Assembly: GCF_000467105.1 (NCBI RefSeq)
Contig: NZ_BATI01000018.1
Location: forward strand, 1 to 64,000
Length of the DNA: 64,000 nt
From: Aquipseudomonas alcaligenes NBRC 14159
Lineage (GTDB): Bacteria; Pseudomonadota; Gammaproteobacteria; Pseudomonadales; Pseudomonadaceae
Direction of reading: 5' to 3'
The number at the start of each line of letters is the position of its first letter. Within the stretch, counting starts at the first letter, position 1. The position numbers and the translations under genes are program-made. This document shows, in pieces, positions 1-8,834 of this stretch. Under the pieces are notes generated by a model. The model saw only the letters and a program-made list of their open reading frames with translations, ran no database searches and had not been told where the DNA came from.

Positions 1-84
1 CCATCCTTGCAGTTCGATGACTCCGACCATACTGCGAAATGCTGGCCCAACGCTATAGCTGACAACCCGGCCAGCAAATGCCCC

Positions 85-819
85 TCAGCTCACCCAGCGC
101 GCCTGCTTCACCACCATATGCAGAAACCCATTATCGCTAGGCGCACGATAGGCACCGATGGCGCCCAGGTGCTTGGCCATCACCGCCGTCATCTCCCAAC
201 CATCGACCGGCTCCGCCTCCCAGGTGGCACAGGCCAGCTTGAGCAGGCCGAGCGAATCGCCCAGGTCTCGAACGCCTCTCGAACCGACCCGCACCGGCTC
301 TAGCAGCGAATCGTTGGCCCAGGCCCACATCCAGGTATTGGAACGACTGGAAAAACTGCCGACGAAATCGATATCGCATTCCACCACCGGCTTGCCGCCG
401 TTGGAGAACACCAGCGTGGCGTTCTCCTGGTACCAGTCCCAGCGCTGGTAGTCGTCGATGCCGTAGGTTTCCATAAAGCTGGCCTGGCGCGCCTGCAGGT
501 AGTCGAAGCTGTCGCTGATCAGCTCGATCAGGGCGTCCTCGTCCTGCCGCCAGTTGCGCGCGCGGATCTCGCAGTAGCAACCGGCACAGACCATCTTGAT
601 GTCGGCGAACGCCTCGGCCCGCTCGTTCCATTCGCCTTCCTGTTCCAGCACGGCGTCGCACTGGTCGCACCAGGCGTCCGGATAGGCGTCGTCGGGGTGT
701 TCCGGGTCGTAGCCGACATTGAATCCCTGGTTCTCGCCGGCCGGCAGGTGCTGGCAGACGAATGTGGCGGGGCTTTTTCCGTGTTCGCCACATTCAACGG
801 ATAGCTCTTCGTCGCTCAT
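85..819 (-). CDS. DUF6882-type hypothetical protein with N-terminal Cys clusters
   Basis: A 244-residue soluble protein of unknown function. The first 90 residues contain spaced Cys/His groups (VECGEHG, FVCQH, WCDQCD, CAGCYC) that look like a zinc-binding module. The C-terminal 150 residues match what I know of DUF6882, with a WMWAWANDSL stretch and a GWEMTA motif near the end. I chose the ATG at 819 because AAGGA lies about 7 bases upstream and the longer reading to 903 adds only Arg/Pro-rich sequence. It lies 80 bp downstream of the DUF3592 gene on the same strand, so the two may share a transcript. Function cannot be inferred from the neighbours. Confidence 0.75.
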   Translation of the reverse strand: MSDEELSVECGEHGKSPATFVCQHLPAGENQGFNVGYDPEHPDDAYPDAWCDQCDAVLEQEGEWNERAEAFADIKMVCAGCYCEIRARNWRQDEDALIELISDSFDYLQARQASFMETYGIDDYQRWDWYQENATLVFSNGGKPVVECDIDFVGSFSSRSNTWMWAWANDSLLEPVRVGSRGVRDLGDSLGLLKLACATWEAEPVDGWEMTAVMAKHLGAIGAYRAPSDNGFLHMVVKQARWVS

Positions 820-899
820 GTTCTGTCCTTGCAGGAGGGGAATGGCTGCGCGGCGGCGCCTGGGTCGCCATGGCAAAGGTAGGCCTTGGGTGCCGCTGG

Positions 900-1289
900 T
901 CAAATATGTTTCAACAGGCTCCGCTCGGGCTCTTTCGGGTTGTAGTACACCCGCACCCGCTGCCCCAGCGGATACTCGGCCAGCTCCCGCTGGGCATTCT
1001 TCTCCGAGCTGTGATTTTTCGGTCGAATGCGCAGGCGATTACCGCTGTAGCTGACCCCATCCACCTCGTACGCATACTGCACCCGCACCTCGTACTGGTA
1101 GCGGTTGCCGTGCCAGCCTTTCTCGGTCGAGGTCTTGTGGCTGCTGGTGATGTGCGACGCGGTGATCACGCCTTCGGTGGTCGGCCATTCCCGCGAGTCG
1201 CCCATCTCCAGCGCCTGCTGGATGCCGACGTACATCACCCCGCCAAACACCAGCACATAGAACAGGTTCTTCAGGGTGAGCATGGGCAT
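900..1289 (-). CDS. DUF3592 domain membrane-anchored protein
   Basis: A protein of about 129 residues with one N-terminal hydrophobic segment (roughly residues 6-22, LFYVLVFGGVMYVGI). A DUF3592-like domain follows, with the typical WPTTEGVIT opening, a Tyr-rich YEVRVQYAYEVDG strand region and the closing VRVYYNPKEPERSLL motif. It probably sits in the cytoplasmic membrane. The family has no settled function. The start is uncertain: ATG codons at 1289 and 1283 are both possible and neither has a strong ribosome site. The open frame continues upstream to 1424 but crosses the terminator at 1346-1370, so that part is unlikely to be translated. Confidence 0.7.
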   Translation of the reverse strand: MPMLTLKNLFYVLVFGGVMYVGIQQALEMGDSREWPTTEGVITASHITSSHKTSTEKGWHGNRYQYEVRVQYAYEVDGVSYSGNRLRIRPKNHSSEKNAQRELAEYPLGQRVRVYYNPKEPERSLLKHI

Positions 1290-1345
1290 CCATCCATTGG
1301 ATCGGCGGGGAAGCGAACCTAGCTCATTCGGGCGGAGAAAAGAAC

Positions 1346-1370
1346 AAGCCCCGCATGAGCGGGGCTTTTC
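1346..1370. terminator. Bidirectional Rho-independent terminator
   Basis: AAGCCCCGC, a 4-base ATGA loop and GCGGGGCTT form a perfect stem. It is followed by TTTT on the plus strand and by a T-rich run on the minus strand. It lies just past the stop of the minus-strand gene at 1373-1720 and should end that transcript. Confidence 0.85.
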
Positions 1371-1372
1371 GT

Positions 1373-1720
1373 TTACCAGCGATAGCCGTGATCGTGGTGA
1401 TGGCGGCGGTGGTGCTTGCGCCAATGCTTGTGGCGATGACGCGGCTCGGGCACGTAGTACACCGGCCCCGGTGTGTAATAGACCGGGCGGGCCTCGTAGT
1501 AGACCGGGCGCGGCTCGTAATAGACCACGGGGGGCGGGGCGTAGACGGGTTCCGGCTGGTAGACCCTGACGGGGCGCTGGCTAGCCAGCACGCCGCCGAT
1601 GATAGCGCCGACGGCGACACCCGCGGCCACGTCGCCGCCGTCCGCCGCGATGGCCTGCTGCTCGCCTGCGAGAGCCAGGCTGGCGATCAGTCCGGTGATG
1701 AGGGGAATACGCGAATGCAT
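1373..1720 (-). CDS. Small exported Pro/Tyr-rich protein with basic His-rich tail
   Basis: A 115-residue protein with a signal peptide (residues 1-25, hydrophobic IPLITGLIASLALA, cleavage near AIA-A). A short glycine-zipper-like segment follows (VAAGVAVGAIIGGVLAS, about residues 31-47). Next comes a low-complexity region of repeated P-V-Y-Y units (about 50-92) and a His/Arg/Lys-rich C-terminus. It is probably periplasmic or attached to the envelope. The repeated PVYY units may form an extended surface-binding segment, but no function is known to me. A good AGGAG site lies 9 bases before the ATG. It has its own terminator downstream. Confidence 0.75.
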   Translation of the reverse strand: MHSRIPLITGLIASLALAGEQQAIAADGGDVAAGVAVGAIIGGVLASQRPVRVYQPEPVYAPPPVVYYEPRPVYYEARPVYYTPGPVYYVPEPRHRHKHWRKHHRRHHHDHGYRW

Positions 1721-1834
1721 GGTCGAGACTCCTGTGAAACCGGAGGTTTCCGGTTACAGGCTTCGACTGCCGGCGCCGCGATATTTTCCCGGCGCTTGTG
1801 TAAATCCTGTGTAAACGCTGCGGCTACCGGGCAG

Positions 1835-1857
1835 GGGCGGGAGCCGGGCTCCCGCCC
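1835..1857. other. Strong GC hairpin between two minus-strand genes
   Basis: GGGCGGGAGC and GCTCCCGCCC pair perfectly around a 3-base loop, 7 bp beyond the stop of the 1864-2277 gene. There is no T-run, so it may be a Rho-assisted terminator or an mRNA-stabilising structure rather than an intrinsic terminator. Confidence 0.55.
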
Positions 1858-1863
1858 TCCGCG

Positions 1864-2277
1864 TCAGGCCTGGCGGTGCTTGTTCAGGTCGACGTCCATG
1901 TCGGTCGCACCGACGCAGCCGAACAGCTTGAGGTGAGGCAGGTGCGCCGCGATCTTCGGCTTGAGCTGGCGCGCGAAGTCGTAGCCGGAGCAGGTGTCGA
2001 AGTACAGGCTGCCGCTCCAGTCGGACGAGGTGTTCTCGTTGAGCACCTTGGCTAGGCGGTCCAGGGTGAGGTCGCTGAAGCTGTCGACGTCTTCGCCGAT
2101 GCTCGAGGCGTTGCCGTGCGCGGTGATGATCAGGATGTCATCGCCGTTCAGACGCTTCAGGGTTTGCGGCAGGGCGGCGATGCGGCAGCCGCTGTAGCGG
2201 TAGTCGCACGGGAACTTGAGGGCGGCGCCGCTGACTTCGTCGTCGTTGCGGCACCAGCAGATCAGGGTGGTGGACAT
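1864..2277 (-). CDS. Small protein with clan CD (caspase-like) protease signature
   Basis: A 137-residue protein with no signal peptide and no family I can name with certainty. The hydrophobic strand DILIIT is followed directly by A-H54-G55-N. The second strand, GSLYFD, is followed by T-C96-S-G. A hydrophobic block before His-Gly and another before an acidic-x-Cys pair is the catalytic dyad pattern of clan CD cysteine peptidases (caspases, gingipains, C80 and CHAT domains). Other family members are larger, so this may be a minimal or degenerate domain. It is monocistronic, with AGGAG 7 bases before the ATG. Function is an inference only, and a non-proteolytic role is possible. Confidence 0.7.
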   Translation of the reverse strand: MSTTLICWCRNDDEVSGAALKFPCDYRYSGCRIAALPQTLKRLNGDDILIITAHGNASSIGEDVDSFSDLTLDRLAKVLNENTSSDWSGSLYFDTCSGYDFARQLKPKIAAHLPHLKLFGCVGATDMDVDLNKHRQA

Positions 2278-2446
2278 GGTGTTCTCCTGGGTTGGCCCCG
2301 ATGAGTGGGGTGGGCCAATCCTGGCCGGCGGCTGTCCGGGGCATCAGGCGGAAGTCGTTCCCTGATGGAGGCGTGGCGCACGGCGCATGTGCAGCTTTTA
2401 GGCTTTACTGCTTGCCAAGGGACTTCACTGGTGCGGGGGCAAGCCG

Positions 2447-3163
2447 ATGAACAGAGTCTCGCAGGCGGCCGCGCTGGCTCTGGTGCTCATGGCGCTGGGG
2501 CTGGGTGGCTGCTCCGGGCGGCTGGAGCATGAGGCCATCGTCAGCAAGAACAGCGATCCGCAGGCCGGCGAGCTGTTGCAGAGCAATGTCGACCGCATGG
2601 CCACCCTGGCCATGCGCGATAACCTGTCCAGCCTGTACCAGCTGATGGGCAAGCTCTACCAGCGCAACCCCCGCGAATGGCGCAAGACCGGCCTGCCCAG
2701 CCGGGAGGCGGCGGAACAGGCGATCCACCAGGCCATCGAGCTGGACCAGCCGCTGCCGCAGCTGGGCGGACGGCGCGACGTGGCGGCCCTGAGCTATGCC
2801 TTGAGCGCGGATTTCCAGGGGGACCGGGTCGGCGCCTTCGTCTATGCCCTGGGCAGCATGCTGGTGACCGCGCATGGCGGGCGCACCGAGTTCTACCTGA
2901 GCGATTCGCTCGACCCGCAGTTCGTCTTCAACGCTTCGCGCAATGTCGAGAAGGCGGCCTGGATGCTGGCCCAGCGCCGCGATGCCGAGGGGCAGCCGCT
3001 GCTGCTGTCCAACGAGGGCGGCAACCTCAGCTACGCGGTGGAGTTCGGCAAGATCACCGCGCGCCTGGACCTGCTCGCCCACGTGCTGGAGGAGCGCTAC
3101 CGGCGCATCGGTGTGAACTACGCCCACGGCCTGCTGTTCCTCAACTTCCTGCCGGTGCAGTAG
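2447..3163 (+). CDS. Conserved lipoprotein of unknown function
   Basis: A 238-residue exported lipoprotein. Residues 1-21 form a type II signal peptide with lipobox L19-G20-G21-C22. Residue 24 onward is mostly helical, with segments such as DNLSSLYQLMGKLYQRNP and a central FVYALGSMLVTAHGG. The position +2 residue after Cys is Ser, so outer-membrane sorting is expected. It resembles uncharacterised Pseudomonas lipoproteins but I know no function. The ribosome site is weak (a G-run 10 bases upstream). It ends 6 bp from the convergent binding-protein gene. Confidence 0.8.
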   Translation: MNRVSQAAALALVLMALGLGGCSGRLEHEAIVSKNSDPQAGELLQSNVDRMATLAMRDNLSSLYQLMGKLYQRNPREWRKTGLPSREAAEQAIHQAIELDQPLPQLGGRRDVAALSYALSADFQGDRVGAFVYALGSMLVTAHGGRTEFYLSDSLDPQFVFNASRNVEKAAWMLAQRRDAEGQPLLLSNEGGNLSYAVEFGKITARLDLLAHVLEERYRRIGVNYAHGLLFLNFLPVQ

Positions 3164-3168
3164 GCGCG

Positions 3169-3894
3169 CTACTGCTCCCACTGCTGCAGGATGCGGTCCA
3201 GCTCACCACTGGCCCGCACGCGCTCCAGCGCCTCGGCGAAGCGCTCGGCGCGCACCTTGTCACCCTTGGCGAAGGCCACATAGCGCGGCATCTGCACCAG
3301 CGGCCTGGGCAGGATGCGCACGTTGTGCTGGGCGCGCTGCTCCTGGGCGAAGTAGAGCAGCTGGGTACGGTCGCCGACGATGATGTCGATGCGCCCGGCC
3401 AGCAGCATGGATACCAGTTGGCGCGGGTTCTGGGCGCTGGTGTCGCGGGCCAGGTCGGCCTTGTCGAAGTCGGACTGGTAGGCGTAGCCGCGCACCTGGC
3501 CGATGACGAAGGGGGCGAAGTCGTCGAGGCTGGTCCAGTCCTGCAGGGCGATCTTATTGGTGGTCATGAACACCGTGGAGCCGGTGCGCAGTGGGCCGAC
3601 CAGCTCGTACTGGGCCATGCGCTCGGGCGTGCCGGCGAACTGGAAGGCCATATCCACCTCGCTGCGATCGAGCATGCGCTTGACCCGCTCCCAGGGGTAG
3701 AGGCGCAGCTGGTAGTCGATGGCGCCCGCTTGCATGATCGCCCGGATCAGTTCGACATCCACCCCGTGCGGGGTGTCGTCCTCCATGGTCACGAAGCTGT
3801 AGGGGGCGAACTGTTCGTCGCCGACCACGCGCCAGGTTTCCCCGGCGTGGAGCGGGCTGCACACCAGCAGCAGGACAAGCGTCAGGATGCGCAT
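3169..3894 (-). CDS. Periplasmic amino-acid binding protein family 3
   Basis: A 241-residue SBP_bac_3 type protein. It has a signal peptide (residues 1-18, cleavage after LHA). The opening FAPYSFV and the HGVDVELIRAI segment are typical of the family. The aromatic ligand cleft motif YPWERVKRML and a C-terminal GELDRILQQWEQ complete it. There is no transporter gene nearby. Such orphan binding proteins in Pseudomonas often act as sensors, or their ABC partners are encoded elsewhere. GGGAGG is positioned for the ATG. It converges with the lipoprotein gene. Confidence 0.85.
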   Translation of the reverse strand: MRILTLVLLLVCSPLHAGETWRVVGDEQFAPYSFVTMEDDTPHGVDVELIRAIMQAGAIDYQLRLYPWERVKRMLDRSEVDMAFQFAGTPERMAQYELVGPLRTGSTVFMTTNKIALQDWTSLDDFAPFVIGQVRGYAYQSDFDKADLARDTSAQNPRQLVSMLLAGRIDIIVGDRTQLLYFAQEQRAQHNVRILPRPLVQMPRYVAFAKGDKVRAERFAEALERVRASGELDRILQQWEQ

Positions 3895-3961
3895 GAGACC
3901 TCCCGCACGGGGCGGATGCCCCTGTCTTCTGAGACTAGCTCAGTGCGGGAAGCGCGGAGTG

Positions 3962-4303
3962 TCAGACCTTGCGGACGAACTCGGATTTCAGCTTCATCGC
4001 GCCGATGCCGTCGATCTTGCAGTCGATGTCGTGGTCGCCGTCGCACAGGCGAATGTTCTTCACCTTGGTGCCGACCTTGACCACCAGCGACGAGCCCTTG
4101 ACCTTGAGGTCCTTGATCACGCTGACGCTGTCGCCGTCCTGCAGCACGTTGCCCACCGAATCCTTGATCACCCGCTCGCTGTCGCCAGCTTCGGCAGCCG
4201 CGCCCGGAGACCACTCGTGGGCGCACTCCGGGCAGACCAGCTGGGTGCCGTCCTCGTAGGTGTATTCGGAGTTGCACTTCGGGCAGGGGGGCAGGGTGCT
4301 CAT
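3962..4303 (-). CDS. yjdM: YjdM (PhnA-type) zinc-ribbon protein
   Basis: A 113-residue protein matching the YjdM/PhnA family in length and layout. An N-terminal zinc ribbon (CPKC at residues 6-9 and CPEC about 17 residues later) is followed by an SH3-like domain with the [11 protein letters not shown] and GTKVKNIRL motifs. The family was once linked to phosphonate use, but that role is not supported for this branch. The start at 4303 is preferred because GAGGT lies 7 bases upstream. It is 82 bp downstream of the LEA-type lipoprotein gene and may end the bifA transcript. Confidence 0.9.
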   Translation of the reverse strand: MSTLPPCPKCNSEYTYEDGTQLVCPECAHEWSPGAAAEAGDSERVIKDSVGNVLQDGDSVSVIKDLKVKGSSLVVKVGTKVKNIRLCDGDHDIDCKIDGIGAMKLKSEFVRKV

Positions 4304-4385
4304 GGCGGTACCTCGGTCGGAGCGGAAAAGGCGCACATTGTAGAGGGTTTTTCCGCCGGCGGGGCGTCTTCTGCGTCGTCCCTGT

Positions 4386-4841
4386 CTAGGGCGCAGGCCA
4401 GTCGAGGGTGCCGCTGTCGTGAAAACGGGCGCTGCCGAACAGGCCGCCGCCGAGTTTGCCGCGCAGTTCGTAGGGCAGTCCGCGAGCGTCCCGATAGCCG
4501 GCAGCGGCCCAGGCCTGCCGCATCATCGACAGGGCCGACACGCTCACCGGTATGCGCAACAGCGACTCACCGTAACGCGGTACCTGGCCGCTCTGGTCGC
4601 TCACGCCACTGGCCAGAGGCTGGCGGTTGACCTCCAGCTGCAGGGCGATGCCGTCATAGTCGATGGGCGTGGCATTGGGGTTCTGCACCCGCAGCAGGAC
4701 GGCGAAACGCATCTCCATGCCCTGCGCGGGCAGCGGCTCGAGACCGGCCAGGTCGATCTGCAGCGGGTCGCGCGGGGCGAGCAGGGTGCAGCCGCAAAGG
4801 CCGAGGGTCAGCAGCAGGGCAAGGGCTAGGCGGGGCAGCAT
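4386..4841 (-). CDS. LEA type 2 (WHy domain) lipoprotein
   Basis: A 151-residue lipoprotein with lipobox L-C-G-C18 after a hydrophobic leader. The rest is a single LEA_2/WHy-like immunoglobulin-fold domain, recognisable from [20 protein letters not shown] and the [11 protein letters not shown] strand region. WHy proteins are associated with desiccation or envelope stress. It begins 43 bp after the bifA stop and probably shares its transcript, a neighbourhood I also recall from P. aeruginosa. GGAG lies 8 bases before the ATG. Confidence 0.85.
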   Translation of the reverse strand: MLPRLALALLLTLGLCGCTLLAPRDPLQIDLAGLEPLPAQGMEMRFAVLLRVQNPNATPIDYDGIALQLEVNRQPLASGVSDQSGQVPRYGESLLRIPVSVSALSMMRQAWAAAGYRDARGLPYELRGKLGGGLFGSARFHDSGTLDWPAP

Positions 4842-4884
4842 GGCGTGGCTCCGGCCACGCGGCCGAGCAGGCCGGCCCCGCCGT

Positions 4885-6948
4885 TCAGAGGGTGGCGGGG
4901 TTGTCGGCGTTGCTCAGACGGCGGGCCTGCTTGAGGTAGAGGGTCAGCTCGCAGGCGGGCAGCGGCTTGCTGTACAGGTAGCCCTGACCCTCGTTGCAGC
5001 CCTGGGCGATGATGTAGGCCTCCTGTTCGGCGGTCTCCACGCCCTCGGCGATGACCTGCATGCCCAGGCTCTTGCCCAGCTGGATGATGGCGCGAACGAT
5101 GGTCGCATCGTCCTCGTCGTCGAGCAGGTCCTGGACGAAGCTCTTGTCGATCTTGATCTTGTCCAGCGGCAGGCTCTTCAGGTAGCTGAGCGAGGAGTAG
5201 CCGGTACCGAAGTCGTCGATGGCGATCAAGGCGCCTGCGCGGCGCAGGCTGAGCAGGTGCTGGGCGGCGGTGCTGATGTCTTCCATCAGGCCGGTTTCGG
5301 TGACTTCCAGCTCCAGGCTGCGCGACGGCAGGCGGTGAACCTGCAGTAGGTTGCTGACCATGCGCGGCAGCTCGGCGTGGTGCAGCTGCACGGTGGACAG
5401 GTTGACCGCCATGCGCAGGTCGCTGAAACCCTGGTCGTGCCATTCGCGCAGCTGGCGCAGGGCCTGGTCGAGCACCCACTCGCCGATGGCGATGATGGTG
5501 CCGTTCTGCTCGGCCAGCGGGATGAACAGGTCTGGCGGGACGAAGCCGTGTTGCGGGTGCTGCCAGCGAATCAGCGCTTCGACGCCGACCACGCGGTGGT
5601 CGGTGTAGTCGATCTGCGGCTGGAACACCAGGTGCATCTCGTTGCGGTTGAGGGCCTCGCGCAGCTCCTTCTCCAGCTCGCGACGGCGACGCATCTCGCT
5701 GTCGACGCTGGCGATGTAGAACTGGTAGCGGTTGCGCGAGCGGCTCTTGGCCAGGGTCATGGTCTGTTCGGCTTTCTGCAGCAGCTTCTCGGTGCTGTCG
5801 CCGTCTTCCGGGAACAGGGTGATGCCGATGGTGACACGCAGGCGCACCTCCTGCTGCTCCAGGGCGAAGGGCGCTTCGAGGCTGTCGAGGATGCTCTGCG
5901 CCAGCTCGGCGGCTTCGTAGGGCTGCTCGATGTCGGCCTGGACCAGGGCGAACTGGTCGCCGCCGAGGCGGGCCAGGGCGCCGAGGCGGCCGCTATGGCT
6001 GCGCAGACGATCGGACAGGGCCAGCAGCAGCTGGTCGCCGGTCTGGTAGCTGAACTGCTCATTGATGCCCTTGAAGTCGTCCAGGCCGACGCACAGCACG
6101 GCCACGCGGCGCTGCAGGCGGCCGGCGTCCTCGAGGATCTGGTCGAGCTGCTGCTGCAGCTGCATGCGGTTGGGCAGGCCGGTGAGGAAGTCGTACTGCG
6201 ACATGCGCAGCAGGCTGTTCTCGGCCTCGCGGCGCAGGTGGGTGTTGCGTTCGATGGAGGCGAGCAGGTCGTTGGCGGTGTTGATCCACAGCCCCAGCTC
6301 GTTCTTCTCGTTGCCCTTGAGCATCGGCAGCTTGTGCTCGCTGGGGCGGTCCGGGTTGATGTTGCTCAGGTACTCGATGATCTTCGACAGCGGCTTGGTC
6401 AGAAGCCAGTGGTAGACCATGTACAGCACCAGGGCCATGGCCAGGGCGCGCAGCACCCCGGAGACGAAGATGATCACCGAGGTGGTGATGAAGTTCTCGC
6501 CGTAGCTGGCGGTGTCCAGGGTGATGGTCAGGTCGCCGTAGTACTCGCTGTACGGACCCTTGCCGACCAGCTGGGTGGTGAAGGTCTGTTCCTTGCCGAG
6601 AATCGGGTCGGTGATCCAGCGGCTGGAGGAGGGCGTCAGTTCGCGCGAGCGTTCGGCGAGCATCGGCTCGTTCGGGTGGCCGATGGCGGCGTAGCGCACG
6701 GCTTCATGCTGGAACAGGCCCTCGATGACCTGCATGCCCATCTCGCGGTCCAGGCTGTACACGGCCTGGGTGGAGGGGTCGCGGAACATGCCGAGGATGC
6801 GCTGGGCGTCGTTGGCGACGGCCTGACGTGTCTTGTAGATGTCGAAGACGATCTGCCCGCAACTCAGCACTACCCCGACCACCAATGCCGACAGCAGGAC
6901 AACACGTAGCAGTTTTAGCGACAGGCTGTTTTTCAGGTCCAGCTTCAA
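4885..6948 (-). CDS. bifA: c-di-GMP phosphodiesterase BifA (degenerate GGDEF plus EAL)
   Basis: This 687-residue inner-membrane protein hydrolyses c-di-GMP and in P. aeruginosa links swarming and biofilm formation. It has TM1 near residues 10-30, a periplasmic domain to about 150, TM2 near 155-180, a HAMP-like linker and then a GGDEF domain. The signature in that domain reads GGDQF (about residues 328-332), as in BifA, so it should not make c-di-GMP. The EAL domain follows, with EALIRW near 456 and the DDFGTGYSSL loop intact. The frame is open to an ATG at 7020, but I place the start at TTG 6948, which has AAGGA 8 bases upstream and gives exactly the BifA length and N-terminus (MKLDLKNS). sodB lies upstream as in P. 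aeruginosa. Confidence 0.95.
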   Translation of the reverse strand: MKLDLKNSLSLKLLRVVLLSALVVGVVLSCGQIVFDIYKTRQAVANDAQRILGMFRDPSTQAVYSLDREMGMQVIEGLFQHEAVRYAAIGHPNEPMLAERSRELTPSSSRWITDPILGKEQTFTTQLVGKGPYSEYYGDLTITLDTASYGENFITTSVIIFVSGVLRALAMALVLYMVYHWLLTKPLSKIIEYLSNINPDRPSEHKLPMLKGNEKNELGLWINTANDLLASIERNTHLRREAENSLLRMSQYDFLTGLPNRMQLQQQLDQILEDAGRLQRRVAVLCVGLDDFKGINEQFSYQTGDQLLLALSDRLRSHSGRLGALARLGGDQFALVQADIEQPYEAAELAQSILDSLEAPFALEQQEVRLRVTIGITLFPEDGDSTEKLLQKAEQTMTLAKSRSRNRYQFYIASVDSEMRRRRELEKELREALNRNEMHLVFQPQIDYTDHRVVGVEALIRWQHPQHGFVPPDLFIPLAEQNGTIIAIGEWVLDQALRQLREWHDQGFSDLRMAVNLSTVQLHHAELPRMVSNLLQVHRLPSRSLELEVTETGLMEDISTAAQHLLSLRRAGALIAIDDFGTGYSSLSYLKSLPLDKIKIDKSFVQDLLDDEDDATIVRAIIQLGKSLGMQVIAEGVETAEQEAYIIAQGCNEGQGYLYSKPLPACELTLYLKQARRLSNADNPATL

Positions 6949-6961
6949 ATGCGTATTCCTT
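6946..6961 (-). promoter_or_regulatory. Ribosome site deciding a TTG start for bifA
   Basis: On the minus strand AAGGA (6957-6961) lies 8 bases before TTG (6946-6948). The upstream ATG codons at 7020 and 6981 have no comparable site and add residues outside the known BifA N-terminus. Confidence 0.75.
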
Positions 6962-7126
6962 GTTCGCCGCCGGAGACACATGACCGCTGTGAGTATTGGC
7001 AAATGCGCGTGAGCCGTCAAAGGGCCATTACGTCATCCATGCATATTTTTCGGGCACGGGTGGGCATTCCTTGAGTCTGCGACCTGGCCTCTTTGCACGA
7101 TAGCTGACCGGCGGCCACACAAACGA

Positions 7127-7153
7127 AAAAGCCCGGCACGGGGCCGGGCTTTT
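7127..7153. terminator. Rho-independent terminator after sodB
   Basis: AAAAGCCCGGC, a 5-base loop and GCCGGGCTTTT form a long perfect stem flanked by A and T runs. It lies 20 bp beyond the sodB stop on the minus strand, and the symmetry lets it work in both directions. Confidence 0.9.
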
Positions 7154-7172
7154 GCGTGGACGGTCAGGCGAC

Positions 7173-7754
7173 TCAGGCAGCGAAGTTCTTCGCCACGAAG
7201 TCCCAGTTGACCAGGTTCCAGAACGCCTCGACGTACTTCGGACGCAGGTTGCGGTAGTCGATGTAGTAGGCGTGTTCCCACACGTCGCAGGTCAGCAGCG
7301 GGGTGTCGCCGCTGGTCAGCGGGCAGCCGGCGCCGATGGTGCTGGCCAGGGCCAGGGAACCGTCGGCCTTCTTCACCAGCCAGCCCCAGCCGGAGCCGAA
7401 GGTGCCGATGGAGACCTTGCTGAACTCTTCCTTGAACTTGTCGAAGGAACCGAAGGTGGCGTTGATCGCGTCAGCCAGAGCGCCGGTCGGCTGGCCACCG
7501 CCGTTCGGCGACAGGCAGTTCCAGTAGAAGGTGTGGTTCCAGATCTGCGCGGCGTTGTTGAACACGCCACCGGAGGAAGTCTTGATGATCTCTTCCAGGC
7601 TCTTGCCTTCGAACTCGGTGCCCGGCACCAGGTTGTTCAGGTTCACCACGTAGGCGTTGTGATGCTTGCCGTGGTGGAATTCCAGGGTCTCGGCGGACAG
7701 GTGCGGCTCGAGGGCGTTCTTCTCGTACGGCAGCGGCGGCAATTCGAAAGCCAT
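7173..7754 (-). CDS. sodB: Iron superoxide dismutase SodB
   Basis: This 193-residue cytoplasmic Fe-SOD converts superoxide to hydrogen peroxide and oxygen. The length is exactly that of the family. Metal ligands are visible: H27 in EFHHGKHH, H74 in NHTFYW, and the Asp and His of DVWEHAYY (about 157 and 161). Q70 in NAAQIW is at the position that marks iron rather than manganese enzymes. AGGAG lies 8 bases before the ATG. It is a single-gene unit ended by the hairpin at 7127-7153. bifA follows on the same strand. Confidence 0.98.
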   Translation of the reverse strand: MAFELPPLPYEKNALEPHLSAETLEFHHGKHHNAYVVNLNNLVPGTEFEGKSLEEIIKTSSGGVFNNAAQIWNHTFYWNCLSPNGGGQPTGALADAINATFGSFDKFKEEFSKVSIGTFGSGWGWLVKKADGSLALASTIGAGCPLTSGDTPLLTCDVWEHAYYIDYRNLRPKYVEAFWNLVNWDFVAKNFAA

Positions 7755-7933
7755 GGTCTATCTCCTCATCAGGTCGGGATATGTGCGACTAGCGCAGGCC
7801 GTTCACGGGGCGGCCGGAATACGGGCGGCGACGAGCTTGTACTCTTTAAGTCTGCCGCGAGGCCGGGATCATAGCACCCGACCCCGGCCTTATCCACGCA
7901 GCAACTGTGTGGGAAAGCCGATGCCAGCAGGCC

Positions 7934-8776
7934 TCAGGCGAGCTTGAGGAGGACCACGCCGAGGGCGATCACGGCACAGGCGAGCAGGCGCATGGGCGGC
8001 ATCGGCTCCTTGAGCAGCAGCCAGCCGATCAGCAGGGCGAACAGCACGCTGCTCTCGCGCAGCGCCGAGACCATGGCCACCGGCGCCTGGGTGGTGGCCC
8101 AGATCACCAGGCTGTAGGCCAGCATCGACATGGCGCCGCCACCCAGGCCGCCGCGCCAGTGCGGACCGAGCCGGAGGAAGATGCGCGGGCCGCTGCGCAG
8201 GGTGATCAGCAGCGTCGCCACCAGGCCGTTGACCACGAACAGCCACAGCGCATAGCCGATCGCATCGCCATTGCTGCGCGCGCCGAGGGCATCGGCCAGG
8301 GTGTAGCCGGCGATGCAGGCGGCGGTGGCGAGGGCATTCAGCAGCAGCGGGCCGTTGAGCGAGGCATGGGCGTGGCCGCCGCGCCAGGCCATCAGCCAGA
8401 TGCCGGCGACCAGCACCAGCAGCGCCGCCCACTGGGCTGGTTGCAGCAGGTCGCCGGCCAGCAGCGCCAGCAGGGCGACCAGCAGCGGCGAGCTGCCGCG
8501 GGCGATGGGATAGACCTGCGACAGGTCGCCGTGCTGGTAGGCGCGTGAGAGGAACAGGTTGTAGCCGACGTGGAGCAGCGCGGAGAAGGCGATGAAAGGC
8601 CAGGCGACGGGCTGCGGCAGGCTGAAGAAAGGCAGGGCGGGCAGGGCCACGCAGGCGGCGCCGATCTGGATCAGCGAGGCGGTCAGGTAGCGGTCCAGGC
8701 CGATCTTCAGCAGGGCGTTCCAGCCCGCATGCAGCGCGGCGGCGGCCAGTACCAGGACAAATACCGTCGAATCCAC
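7934..8776 (-). CDS. EamA-family (DMT) exporter
   Basis: A 280-residue membrane protein with ten predicted helices arranged as two EamA halves. The first half contains ARGSSPLLVALLAL and the second VSALRESSVLFALLIGW, the positions usual for this family. EamA proteins export amino acids or other small metabolites. The substrate here cannot be read from sequence. The gene lies between sodB and argO on the same strand, separated from each by more than 50 bp. No partner enzyme is evident. Confidence 0.85.
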   Translation of the reverse strand: MDSTVFVLVLAAAALHAGWNALLKIGLDRYLTASLIQIGAACVALPALPFFSLPQPVAWPFIAFSALLHVGYNLFLSRAYQHGDLSQVYPIARGSSPLLVALLALLAGDLLQPAQWAALLVLVAGIWLMAWRGGHAHASLNGPLLLNALATAACIAGYTLADALGARSNGDAIGYALWLFVVNGLVATLLITLRSGPRIFLRLGPHWRGGLGGGAMSMLAYSLVIWATTQAPVAMVSALRESSVLFALLIGWLLLKEPMPPMRLLACAVIALGVVLLKLA

Positions 8777-8834
8777 GCGCCGCTCCCTCTCCCCGTCCAG
8801 AGCGCCGCAGCATAGCGCCGCGGCACCGGCGCGG

